Assembly: GCA_031213475.1 (NCBI GenBank)
Contig: JARUPZ010000004.1
Coordinates: 3,497,501-3,561,500, forward strand
Direction: 5' to 3'
DNA: 64,000 bases
DNA from: Nereocystis luetkeana
Taxonomy: Eukaryota > Sar > Phaeophyceae > Laminariales > Laminariaceae
The position numbers and the translations under genes were made by a program. Below are positions 20,905-32,600 of this stretch, piece by piece (the stretch's first letter is position 1; every line of letters begins with the position of its first letter). The notes beneath the pieces are model-generated. The model made no database searches. It was not told where the DNA came from and saw nothing but the letters and a program-made list of their open reading frames with translations.

Positions 20905-21859
20905 CAAACGTACGAGTACACGTAAAATCACGTTTTTACAGGAATAACGAGAAAAACAGCTTGCAAGCTAGGTACTCGTAGGGCTGTGTGGGTATCAATA
21001 TCCAGGGCGAGGACATACATATATATATATATATTATATATATATATATACCCAATATGGATACGCATGATAAACGTAATGTCCATTCTGTTTTGTTTCA
21101 TTCCAGATACTCGTACGAATATAAAAGGCCTATTTATATTTTCTCCCCGAGCACATCATGGGGTTTGGATATCTACGTGGGATATAAATATACTTCGTAC
21201 ATATTGTTCTTCTGGGCCTGAGCGAAGCCTCCGCTTTCGATATTTTCTAGAAGTTTGTCTGGGACTCCGGACGCCTTAGCTCCCCTACCTTCGCGCTTGC
21301 TTTTTCGACCGCTTTCCTCGAGGGTCGCGCTCGCCGGGCTCCGACGGGTGTTCTCTCGTGCGTGCGTCTCGGAGTCTCGCGTCACCGACGAGCGCGGCGA
21401 CCCCGAACTCGAGGGATATTTGCTGCGGAGAGGAGACACGGAGGATCTACTTTCTTCGGTCTGAGATTTGGTTCATTGTTTTTTCGCTCCGCGAAGACCT
21501 TCTTGTGACAGGCTCGACCTTACCTTTTTTCTCTCTGAGGTTCGAGATCTCGCGGCCTTGCTGATGCTACCGCTTTCTACCGACTGCCTTGCTTTGCGGG
21601 CCGCCATCGGTCTGTTCGAACCTCTCGGTCTTGCCGTTACTCGGTGACTGCCTTTCCTTGCCCTTCTCTATTCGAGGGTCGACCACACGCGCCTTCTCGG
21701 GGTATCGCGCCGTTCTTGGTACCAGATCGTTGGATATCCCGGTGATTTGGTATTTTATACTTCGTCGCGTCATATTTTTCGCCGATGGAACGTATTGAAG
21801 GTTGTTGGAGAGTACGAATTCGGCCAAGTGTTGTATATTCGTTTCGCTGCTTTTCTATA
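20905..21859. other. Spacer with a (TA)n tract and a GC-rich Arg/Lys-coding pocket
   Basis: 21018-21051 is an alternating TA microsatellite. 21230-21830 is more GC-rich and on the minus strand reads basic, Ser/Arg/Lys-rich peptides (such as REGRGAKASGVPDKLLENIE) broken by stops. This may be the remnant of a mobile-element protein or of a disordered host protein, and I cannot assign it. Confidence 0.35.
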
Positions 21860-22627
21860 AGGGCGTGTCTAAACAGAGTCGAAATCGAAAATCAAAAATC
21901 GAAATGATGGTAAACAAGGCGCTGATTGGTCTTTGTTCAAACATGTTCCCCTTCGTTTTTTAAGTTCCGAGAAAATGAACGATTTACAACCCAATGCAAA
22001 AATTCCAAAAGTTGACGGCTGGAAATCGAAAAGGAAATCGAAAGCACGAACAGCAACAATTCAGCGCGTCCCACTGGTCAGCGCTGCCACGTCAAAATAT
22101 CACATCAGGACCGATGTACACAGCATCCTACCCACAGCTAGCACGGCAACGCAGCCGCACAGACCCCCGTAGACAGACAGCAGGCGAACCACAACTCTAG
22201 CCCCGACGTTCTCGGGTCTTTGTTTCCCGGCGTTCGAGCCTAAGCGAACATAGTTCGAGGTAAGCTGAGGATGATACTCTCGAGAACGAGATCGGAAGTT
22301 CGTTCTCAGAAGTATTTAAAGTTTGATCCCGGGGCGTCAACGTTGGACGCGCCACCACCTCCATGGGAGGCCCAACGACCTCCCGGAATCGAATTACCGT
22401 CGCATTTGCCTGCTTCTGTGGTGGATCTGTGTTGCCGAGCGCTAGATTGCCGGCATGTGTGCACACAGTTGCGAACGGCCCAAGTAGGTTGTGCTCTACG
22501 TTGCTTTTCGCCTGGATTTCTATTTTCAATTTCCGATTCTGTTTGGACACACCTTGGCTAATTTTTATCGAAATCGAAATGAATTCGATTTTCGATTGCG
22601 CTTTTCGATTCTGTTTAGACACACCCT
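21860..22627. mobile_element. Non-autonomous TIR element, AGGGYGTGTCTAAACAG family
   Basis: The left end AGGGCGTGTCTAAACAGA and the right end TCTGTTTAGACACACCCT are inverted repeats, followed inwards on both sides by runs of ATCGAAA words. A second right-end-like sequence at 22526-22560 (CTGTTTGGACACACC) suggests two nested or tandem copies. No transposase is visible. Confidence 0.65.
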
Positions 22628-24088
22628 AAATAAAAGGTCCTAACAGTATGAGATAGAAGTTTAGGATGGATGTTTTCTCTAGGATGGGATTTCAAATATT
22701 TCATCGGAGAAATGGTCAAAAAAAAATTCGATCGAAACTATTTTGCCCACTACTAATACTTGGTCATGATTGAACGTAAGAATAGAGGCTCCAAGCTCGA
22801 AAAGCTGATGTGCCTCTGCGTGTATCCAAGCATGAGCCAACAATATGATATTGTTGCCTCGTTTTTTGGTAATTTATTATAGTTACACCACCACTACTGC
22901 TGCAACGTGCGTATAATATTTCCAACCGCCTTTTGCAAGACCATAACCAACAATTACCACTATCACCACAACAACGGGTGCTCTATGAATGTATGTATGT
23001 TCACCCCTGTCCCCTGTGGTGCAAGATATTCACCATTAATACCTACGGGGGACCATAGTAAATAGGACCTACGGTCCTATGTATTTACCTTTTTTTGGTA
23101 ACAATAATTTGGTCCTATTTACCATGTTCCCCGTAATACTAACAACTCGACATATCGTACACTTACATGTTCTCGTTCCATTTGGTCGGTATCACTTAGT
23201 AGTGCCTTTAGTTTAGGTAGGCCCTACTCTATCTACTTCGTTCACGGTCAATCAGTCCGTTCGCCGTTCGAAGCAGAGTATATCGATTGAGACGATGTTC
23301 TTTCACGTCGTTTTCACGGGGAAGCCCTATAATATCAGTTCTGCGAAATATGATAAAACTATCAGAACTGAGCTGATTGCTGCCCCCGCCGGCAGCAACT
23401 GAGCTCCAAATTATCGATGCTTTTCTGGCCCATAATTATAGACGGTTCTGATTTTTGGGCTTCCGAGTAGATGACTGAAAAAGACAGCGATAATAACGTC
23501 CCAAAAAAATGCTATAAACGTTGGTCTACATAATAATTCGAGTGAGACAGATACAAAAACTGAGAACTGACACTCGGCATTGTTTTTTTTCCTGCGCTAC
23601 TTGGCATTGCCCTGATCCTGTTCGTAACAAGATCAAATGGTGCATTTATTTATGTCCACTTGCTTAGACATAGTCACACCACTTGGCACTGAGGTATATT
23701 TCCCTATCCGGAGCATGGGTGCCGGCAGGCACCCATGCGGAGCCCTTGTAAACATATATATGATGATCATGGGTCAACCCTATGCAGCAAAAGCACGGTA
23801 AATATTTTTTATTCCGGGCTATCGGAATCTCGGCACCTCAAAATATCTCGAGTTTAATTTTATTTCTTCGAGCGCTCTCTTCGAGGATCGACGGCTCCGA
23901 CGCCCGCCCTCGCCCTTCGTTCCCCCAGCTTGCCTCGCCGTCAGCACGTTAGGGGGCAGAAAGATTCAAGCACGCACGCAGGCACGATCTTGGATTTTGG
24001 GCGGCGGTATGCTCGAGCTGTCCTTTGAATCTTGACAGGGGGGCGGTAGTACGCAAACACAAAGGGACGATTTTTTTTAATAAGTACA
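22628..24088. other. AT-rich gene-free stretch
   Basis: No gene or RNA is supported. It contains the MITE at 23036-23139 and otherwise unique AT-rich DNA. Confidence 0.45.
23036..23139. mobile_element. MITE family 1, diverged copy
   Basis: Inverted ends around ACGGGGGACCATAGTAAATA and TTTACCATGTTCCCCGT enclose about 45 bp. Better copies lie at 33345-33477 and 37113-37221. Confidence 0.6.
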
Positions 24089-24360
24089 GTATTAATAGCA
24101 TCATATAGGAGTTACATTTTGTTAGCCCTTTGAAGGGTCAATGTCCGTATATACCGCAGGACATTTTACGGTGTAGATGAACTCTGCATTTCAGAGCAGT
24201 GTTGCTGTGGCGAGAGGATCGACTTCAACGCCCCTCGCCCGTGAACCGTGAACGCGGGTGGGATGTCAAACGTTATTTTTCAATGTGCCACTCCCAAAAC
24301 GGGAGGTAGCTCGGATGTTGGATTTACAATGTGAGATATACCATACCAGGGTATACCATT
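24089..24360. repeat. Direct repeat R1, copy 1
   Basis: Colinear with 25390-25665: GCATCATATAGGAGT, CTGTTAGCCCTTTG-like, TATACCGCAGG, TTGCTGTGGCGAGAGGATCG, GCTCGGATGTTGGATTTACA. No protein is evident. The two copies bracket the LINE remnant. Confidence 0.7.
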
Positions 24361-24465
24361 AATATTGAAAGTATGGATGGACCAGCAGGTATGCACAGGG
24401 GGGCGGTGGTACGCTAACGTAAAGGGGCGATTGTTTTGGCCTCCGAGACGCTACGTCGTCAGAGC

Positions 24466-24932
24466 ACCGCAACAAGGCGATACTCCTCGACATCACGCAT
24501 GCAGACCCCCAAGCGAGGGTCCACATGCGGGCTGGCAGCGCTGATCGAGACGGATCAGCCGCTTCCACTTCTGAAGCGCGAAAGCGCAACCACTACGCTC
24601 GTGCAGGACAAGTGTCCTTCGACGAGCGCAGCCATAAACTTGTCACCCTCGCGGTGGAAAGCTTTGGACGCCTCGGGAAGGAAGGTAGCGATTTCATCGA
24701 CCAGCTGGCGGCGAGCATCGTTGGAGGAACGGACGGGGAATCTTTAGCGAGAAAAAGGGTGTGTAAGGAGCACCTTTTCCAGGTCATATCGGTGACTACC
24801 CAGGTCGCGATCTCGCGCAGAGTGCACCGATATAAGCTCGCCCTGCGAGACCGCCAGGCCGCCAGGGGGAGAAGGGAGGAAGAGGGAGGACTACTTCCCA
24901 TGGCGTGGGGGTGGAATGTAGATGCGGAGTAG
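24466..24932 (+). pseudogene. LINE-type retroelement remnant, C-terminal end of the RT polyprotein
   Basis: The frame reads KAILLDITHADPQARVHMRA, then GSADRDGSAASTSEARKR, then SFDERSHKLVTLAVESFGRL, FIDQLAASIVGG and a terminal PMAWGWNVDAE before the stop. From memory, this order matches the tail of LINE-like reverse transcriptase polyproteins in stramenopile and other protist genomes. RT itself is absent, so this is a 3' fragment, as expected from a 5'-truncated insertion. The family call rests on recall and has not been searched. Confidence 0.6.
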
Positions 24933-25389
24933 GACGCATGGCGTATAGATGCATAGTAGGTAAAGTATCTCGGTAAATGGTGGGGGTGCATATTCAAGTG
25001 AGTATACGCAGGGAAGGAGAATTGGTTAGATGAAGTTAGTGGTATTCGATGAATTATGTCAGCCTTTTCATTTTGAATGAATAACGCCCTGCACATTGTC
25101 AGAAGGCAAATAAATAATTTAAAAAAAGATAGAGGCGTTCGACGATGATGATAGAGGTAGCGCATTTCGGCTAAAAAAAGTTTTTTGAATGACGGAGCTC
25201 CTTAACCCAAAATCGTCGCAAGGCCAATCTTGTTTCGAAAATGACGTTTTTGTATACCTGGGCCATAGGATTATTCATCGGGCTGCAGTTTGATTTTTGC
25301 TGATGTCATGTTTTTGGTGAGGTGTGGAGCTCCCTAAGTGAGGAGCTTCAGAAAAAATAGGGTGAAACTCTATCGTAGAACGCCTCATA
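24933..25389. other. Spacer between LINE remnant and repeat R1b
   Basis: AT-rich, with no coding or RNA signal that I can see. Confidence 0.4.
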
Positions 25390-25665
25390 ATAAGCAGTAG
25401 CATCATATAGGAGTCACATTCTGTTAGCCCTTTGCATCGTCTGCTTCGAAGGGTCGATGTCCGCTTATACCGCAGGGCATTTGCGGTGTAGGTGCACTCT
25501 GCATTTCATAGCAAGCAGTGTTGCTGTGGCGAGAGGATCGACTCCAACGCCCCTCCCCCGTGAATCGCGAACGCGGGTGCGATGTCAAGCGTTCTCTTTC
25601 ATTTCGCCGCTCCCAAAAGGAAAGGCTGCTCGGATGTTGGATTTACAGTGTGAGATAAACTGCCA
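25390..25665. repeat. Direct repeat R1, copy 2
   Basis: Matches 24089-24360 as described there, with a short extra segment (CATCGTCTGCTTC) after the TTAGCCCTTTG word. It abuts repeat R2. Confidence 0.7.
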
Positions 25666-25689
25666 TCGGACAAAAGTATACTCATCCTC

Positions 25690-26335
25690 CAGCAGCAACA
25701 GGCGCCCAGCAGCAGCAGCAGGCAAAATCATGCGCGTAAGGTGGCACATCCGGGGTGTACTATATGACTAGTTGCGTGTATCGGAGCCTACGATGCAGCA
25801 CCGAGGATGGACGGTAGGCAGAGAGAGCTGGGGGCGCGGGCGCATGTACAGCATGAATAATTATTTTAGTGGCATCCCGACTCCAAATGACACCAACCAC
25901 AACGATCAACAACCGCCACCATAAAAAAACTGCTGTACTCCTCTGTGCTGTTGTTCTGAGCAGCAGTGCAATTCTCAACTAGTCGGGAGGACAGCAGTAC
26001 GCACGTGCCTGCTGTCGCAACCGTTTGCCTGCACCGCCACCACGCACCGCCATCTATCTCTGCTGTTGTTCGAGCTGTGCGGTTGGTATTTTGTATCGAC
26101 AAGCTCGTCACAGTTTCATTGACGTATATAGTGGACCCAAAAGCTGCGGCACAGCAGCAGGATGTCCCCTGCAACCACTACAGAGCACAGCAGTAGTATT
26201 AATGGTAGCAGTATAGTTCCTGCGGTCGTCTTTTGCCTCCACACCGCACACACCGCCTATTATATCTTGCTGTTGTTGTGCAAAAGTTGCTCGGCCGTCA
26301 TTGAAGCTTTAAATTTCGACTGATTAAATACTCCT
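25690..26335. repeat. Dispersed repeat R2, copy 1 (second copy at 43.3-43.9 kb)
   Basis: About 640 bp closely matching 43307-43905 in the same orientation, from a CAGCAGCAG-rich start through ACATCCGGGGTGTACT, GAGCTGGGGGCGCGG, TGCGGTTGGTATTTTGTATC and TAGCAGTATAGTTCCTGCGG. The first part also matches the roughly 205-bp units of the array at 42.5-43.3 kb. No intact ORF spans it. Confidence 0.75.
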
Positions 26336-26613
26336 GTAGTTGATACTCAACTTTGCCAGCTGCGTAATACGTCTATTCATAGTCTATTACAAAATTTGTC
26401 CCTACGAGAAGTCCCTCGGAGGTGAGCCGGTATTTTATGGATCCAATCAGGTGTAGAACCGTAACGCCACATAGTAAAATTGTACGCATATGTAACCGTC
26501 ATTTTCGGCTCCCTAATACCGACCGTGGACGGTGGAGCAGAATACTGTACGTACGTGCATAGCCAGTCCAGCGCCGAAAACTGCAGCGCCTCCCTTCCAC
26601 GGCAGGGATTGCC

Positions 26614-29600
26614 ATGGCTGACCCAAGCACTGCTGATGTTCAAGCGGAGTTGAAGGAATACTTAAATTCCAAGAACATTAACAGGTGCGTCCGAGGGATT
26701 TGTCGATGGGGAGACAGCGTATCTGTCACGGAGATACCTGGTAGATGTTCATTAGACCAAGAAAATCATATCATCAATCAGAGCGCGGCGTGGATCGACT
26801 CCGGCACCTCGTCGCACCTCCCATCTCCCATATCGGTGCTTGCTGGATGCTTTCGTTGCTTCCGTTGCTTCAGTCTTTTCATTCAGATCGTGGAGCGGCT
26901 ACTCATTGAGAAACCCGACAATCCAATTGGGTTCATCGTGGAATACCTGGCCAAGAGGTATCCAGATGAAACGAGGGCAGCACGGGTGGGGCATTCGATG
27001 AGCCAGCGGGAGGGATCTGCTGCCAGCAACGCGACCGCTATGTCTAGGTGAAGGAGACGTGGGCCTATCACCACACTCTCGTTTCGTATAGATGCTTCCT
27101 CGGGGTCGGAATGTCTACTCCCAGAGATGTTGCGGTAGCCAAACGAATACGGCCGTGGTGGGGATGAGCCTCTGAGAAAATCCCTTTCGCCCTACTCATA
27201 CATCTCTATCTAGATGTACCAGCTATAATAAGAGTTTCACCGGCTCTTTCGCCGAGGAGAAGGCAGTTCAATACCTCGAACTACGTAGCAACAATCACGC
27301 CAAATATCAATCACAGAGTTTGCCAAGGACCTTCGTGTGCAGACGTGCTCTTTGTTTCTATCGTATCATACAGATACTACAAAGCCTGTGGTATATTCAG
27401 CGAAGTAGTCAACAGTTACTGCTGTTGTAAAGTATATCTAAACCTGCCTACAAAACATAAGTCGAAAGGTATACTGCCTACGAATCATAAATCAAAAGGT
27501 ATACTACTCGTACGACACCGATTAACAAAAAACTGATCGATCCGATTTCGATGTTTCATACTGGTACATCGAGCTTTCGTTCAGCATCTGCGTAAAAAGC
27601 GCCGGGATACCACAGGGGACATGGTGGGCAAAACGTGCTCGATAAGATAGACCTGGTACCTCTACCTGGTATCGAAAGCTCGACATTTCGATATTCGATA
27701 GGATCTATCGAAAGTTCGACATTTTCGATGTTCGATACCTGGTACGATCTATCGAAAGTTTCAACATTTCGATATATATATTATCGAAAAAATCCAGGGT
27801 TTTTCGCGGGTCAGGTCTAACCTCACGGGTCGGGTCGGGTCGGGTCGGGTCGGGTCAGCTGGCCCGACCCGACCCGCGAAACTTTCGAGGTGTGTTGACT
27901 TGACCCGACCCGACCCGACCCGCGAGGTTTTGAAAACCTCTTGACCCAACCTGACCCGACCCGCGAGATTCAAAAGTTAGTTGTTGACTCGACTCGACCT
28001 GACCCGCGAGATTTGAAAATCTCCTGACCCGACCCGACCCAACCCGCGAGATTTCAAAATCTCCTGACCCGACCCGGCCTGACCTGCGAGACACGGGTTT
28101 CATGCGGGTCGGGTCACCTTGACCCGCGCGACCACTTATCTTGACCCAGGTTCGACATGCGGATCCGGCCCGTGGGTCGACACTTCAAAAACAATTTTAT
28201 ATTATTTTTTGTGCCCAGTAGCGATATGTGGTACGAGTGGGTATGGATGGATGCGGGCATGCGTGTATGGATTTGGCGGTGTTTTAATGTTTGACTAAGA
28301 TACCAAAGGAGTATTATTGAGTATTTGTACGAGAGAAGCTTTTGGGTAAGAGAGCGGGAAGTGTTTTAAGTGTCGGATCCGCAAGCCGGGTGCGCAGGTC
28401 CGACACGTGGGTCAGCAGAAAACAATTCGCGGGTCACGCTGGCCCGACCCGTGAGTGACCCGTTTCTCGCGAGTTATGACCTGACCCGACCCGTTAGCTT
28501 TTCATCACCTCTTGACCCGACCCGACCCGACCCGACCCGACCCGTGAGATTTTGAACACTTCCTGACCTGACCAGACCCGACCCGACCCGACCCGTGACA
28601 TTTTGAACACCCCGTGACCCGACCCGCGGTGACCCGCGAAAAGCCCTGAAAAAATCATTGTCGGATGGCAAGAGAAATCATATTAATAGGATGTCGAACA
28701 CAGATGAATACTGGTACTTCGTATACCGGTATTTTCATACCAGGTACAGTAGTAGTGTTCCTAACGGCAACTATCTGCTGTTCTTGCTGCAGTAACCTTG
28801 CTCAACTACCCGTTAAATATAGACCCACGAACACAGACAACTAGCATTGCAAACGCCAGGCTCGCTTGGGGACGCTACAACAGTAACATTGTTTTTGTTC
28901 ACTCGCAGCGGCGAGCAGTAAACTGAACCCTATGATACCCATGGTTCGTAACAACATGTATGTATGTGCTCAAGGTCGTCACCCCCTGCTGTATTTTTTT
29001 TTTTTATTCCCATTATTATATTGGCCCTTCTTTTGTCTGTCCCTCCTATTAATATTAATAGTCATAATGCGTATTTCAGATCCGGGGTCGCATATCAGGT
29101 TCTTTCCCCCCTTCCCTCCCCACCACGGTTCGTGTCTTGCATTTTTATCGCGAGAAGACTTCAGCCCTGTCTTCCCTCGTCGACTCGCGTCTAATTTCGC
29201 CTATATACCCACGGTACGCGCCCTCAGCAGTTGACTTATTTTTGTACCAGGTATTTTTTACTATTTAATATACCTGGTAAGCAATTATGACCACGGTGGG
29301 ATTTGAAGTCACGGAATCAATTCTATAAGAATAGCAGCAGCAGCATCATTCGAGGGTAGTACCACCGAGCCACCGGGGCGACCGGATGCACTCAGTACAA
29401 GATTTACATTCAAGCCTTGCTCATATTATTAACAGGTGGTTTCTTGTCGGCGTGGCCCATACTGATCTACTGGTCCACAGCTAGCTGTCTCAAATCCTCT
29501 TTACCCACCTGCCCCAAAATTCGAGTTTGAAGTTCGCAGTGCGTATCCAGCAGCTCATACACCACCACCAGTGCTTCGTTTGGAGCGTGCCGGATATAGA

Positions 29601-32600
29601 CATCGTAATTAGAAACTGGCACACGCTCTGTCCATCTATTAATGAAGAAAGCGAAGATGACCCATTTCTATGTGCTCGTACGAAATGTAATCGAATCTTG
29701 AGTCCGTGTTGACTCAAATCAAACTCTCGCACAACTGGGCTTGGCCCGGAGATCAGGTCCACAGCAATTCAAGTGCCCCATGAATTCAATTACTAAAAAG
29801 ACCAAGAAGAGCGTACCGTCTGAACCTACCCTAATATGGAGGCTTGTTGCCCTTTGTTCCTACCGTTCCGCAACCAATGACGTTATATGCTTACAGCCGT
29901 GTCGAATCCGAGGAAGAGCAAACAGATTCCGAAGACGACGAGTACATGGACGACGTTGACCTGAAATCGACACTGGTGGCCAAAAAAGGCGGACGACGTG
30001 AATCAGTTTCTGCTGAACAAGTCGGACGGGATATTGTGAGTATCGTAGGCGCCGGTTGTACCTTCCGAGTGCGAGCACACCAGTAGAGTCTCGTGTTCGC
30101 ATTTATCCAATTTGAGTGTTCCAGACACATGCAGCACAACAGTAGTGCGGCAGTTGTGTCCGCAGGACACACCTGCCGATAGGAGCGGTCTTGTCCTCCA
30201 ACCTTCTGGCAAAAACATCATTATTGAATACCTGGTGGTACAGAAAAAACAACAATCGACCTGTAGTAGTATTTAAAACGAAATCAACCGCTATATCTGT
30301 ACAGTCTACCAGGTGTACGATAAAAATCCCTCCGTGTCCTATAATAAATACGTGGTCTCAGATGTTTGTATAGCAACGTGGGGAAACCTACCTACAGCAG
30401 CTCTGCCGCCTAAAGCTTCAAGCACCTCGATCTGCGAATATGTATGTGCATTAAATTGTAGAAACCTGCGGAGTTGAAGAAGGTGCCGAAGAGAGAAGAA
30501 GAATCTGCCAGGATCCAAGAAATACTGCGCGACAACATGTCAGTGGCGTATGGTGTTTTAGTGTGTGCTTTGGGCAGCATAGAGTAGACTTGATCGCGCG
30601 TTGTCGCCTGGAGGCGCACTTTGAGACATTTACAAGGACCACTGTAATTTTTTTTTATGGTTTCCTGTTTCTGTACAGCAGGCCGCTGAACATTTTACGT
30701 GACGTTGTTCGCATTGCTCCAATTATCTTTCCACACGAACAGAATGTTCAAGCACCTAGATTTGCTCCAGACTGGCCAGGTGAAAGATGCTATGTTTCTC
30801 GTCGAACACGAGCCGGGCGACGTGGTCATTCGTGAAGGTGTGTCCGCGACTCCATCTGGGCCCCCATTGAATCTGAACTCAACGACTTCATGAAGCGAAC
30901 GTTCCCAACCATTGGGGAAGGAGCTGCAGGGTATAGCTGCTTTGTAAGATAGCGATCATAGGCATCATCTCATATGCGCAAAAGGAGTACGGGTTCCCAG
31001 AGGCGCAACTGTTATTTTTTCAATGTTCTGCCAACACTCTAAAAAAATAAGAGCCAATCTCTGCACGGCGTATGCATGCATGTGTTGCTGCGTCACTTAC
31101 AGGGGATGCTGGGGACAACTTTTACGTTATCGATGAAGGCACCTTCGATGTCTTCATCACTAAGGCGGATGTGGAAACAAAGGTAGGGGAAATGCTATAT
31201 ATATCAGAGTGGTCAAGGAGTACCAACGAAGGTGAACACTCAGAAGTCTCCAGATTGTGACCTTTGCGTGCAATATCGTTCAACGTCTTCAGTCCACAAT
31301 TTTTTATTTCCGGCATAGGTCAAGTCTATGGGGCCCGGGGAATCATTTGGGGAGCTGGCGCTAATGTACAGCACGCCCCGGACAGCAACGTGTAAGGCCG
31401 TTACAAAAGCACGCCTGTGGGCACTGGACCGTATTTCATTCAAGGTGGGCGCTATTGAGGACTACAACCAAGACGGATCACGATTGAATCCTAACTGTTT
31501 TTGTCTCCTGCATACACATTGAAAATGCTGCGCAAAAAATCTTGTACTAAAAGTAAAACAATATGGATGACTGACCGACGTCATTGTCCGCGGCCAATTT
31601 GTTATTTTGTATTTTTCCCGAAACGTGACGTCACTAGCCCGGATGACGACACATGGCGGCGAAGGATTTCCCACCGCTGAAAAGTTCCACTGACAAAATT
31701 GAACTATCATCCGAGAACTGTGGGAACGAAACGACTTTCTCTGCACACATTGAAACTTACCATGGAAATGGTGAACTAACTTTTTTTTGGGTACCTTGGC
31801 AGGTTATCCTTCAAGCAACTACCACAGCCCGGCGGGCGCAACACAAGACGTTCCTTGAAAGTGTCCCGACCCTAGAACAGTTGACGGAGTACGAGATATT
31901 GACCATCGCGGACGCACTGGTGGAGGTGTCATATAATGATGGGGAATTGGTGTGTACCCAAGGAGAGGTCGGAGATGCGTTCTACATCATCAAGAAGGTG
32001 GGTTGAAAGTTGAAAGCTAAAGACAACTGTACGTATTTCGCTCTCGACGTTTTACGACTCTGATCATATTCTATACTCCCAACCAAACTATGTTATTGTT
32101 TGGTATGCATCCCTCCTTCTCTACCATGTCGAGCTTACCCAAGACTATTGCTTGCGAGGCTTACGCATGTTTGACGTAAGGGGCACACATTGACGGGTGG
32201 AGTACACCACTATGGAACCATCTCGTCGTTAATTTTGTCTGGACGTGTGCACGACACAGGGAGCCGCCAGCGTGACGCAATCGGACGCGCTGGGAGATTC
32301 CCAGGAGATTGCACGTCTGGATACAGGACACTACTTTGGCGAGGTAGGTTGTCGCATAGCGTCTGTATCTCAATGATAAGTCAACTTGTGATCGAAGATA
32401 GCCCTCTCGCGGGAAGTGATCCTTTCCACTTTCTTTGTAGCATCAATACCCATGTGGTATATAGCGCGTAGATATGTAGAAGAACACTCGTGGTATTTAT
32501 AGGGGCAATCGACCCGGGGCGTGGTGGAACTTGTGAAATATGCCTGCGGTGTTAATATGTTGCACAGTATTTATGCGCACCGCAAGTATGCAACGAGTCG

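Noticed and set aside
27795..28648. Telomere-like or CRISPR-like array from the CGGGTC repeats
   Set aside because: Words are irregularly spaced, occur in both orientations and sit inside CAGGG termini with an 8-bp duplication, which fits hAT subterminal repeats better.
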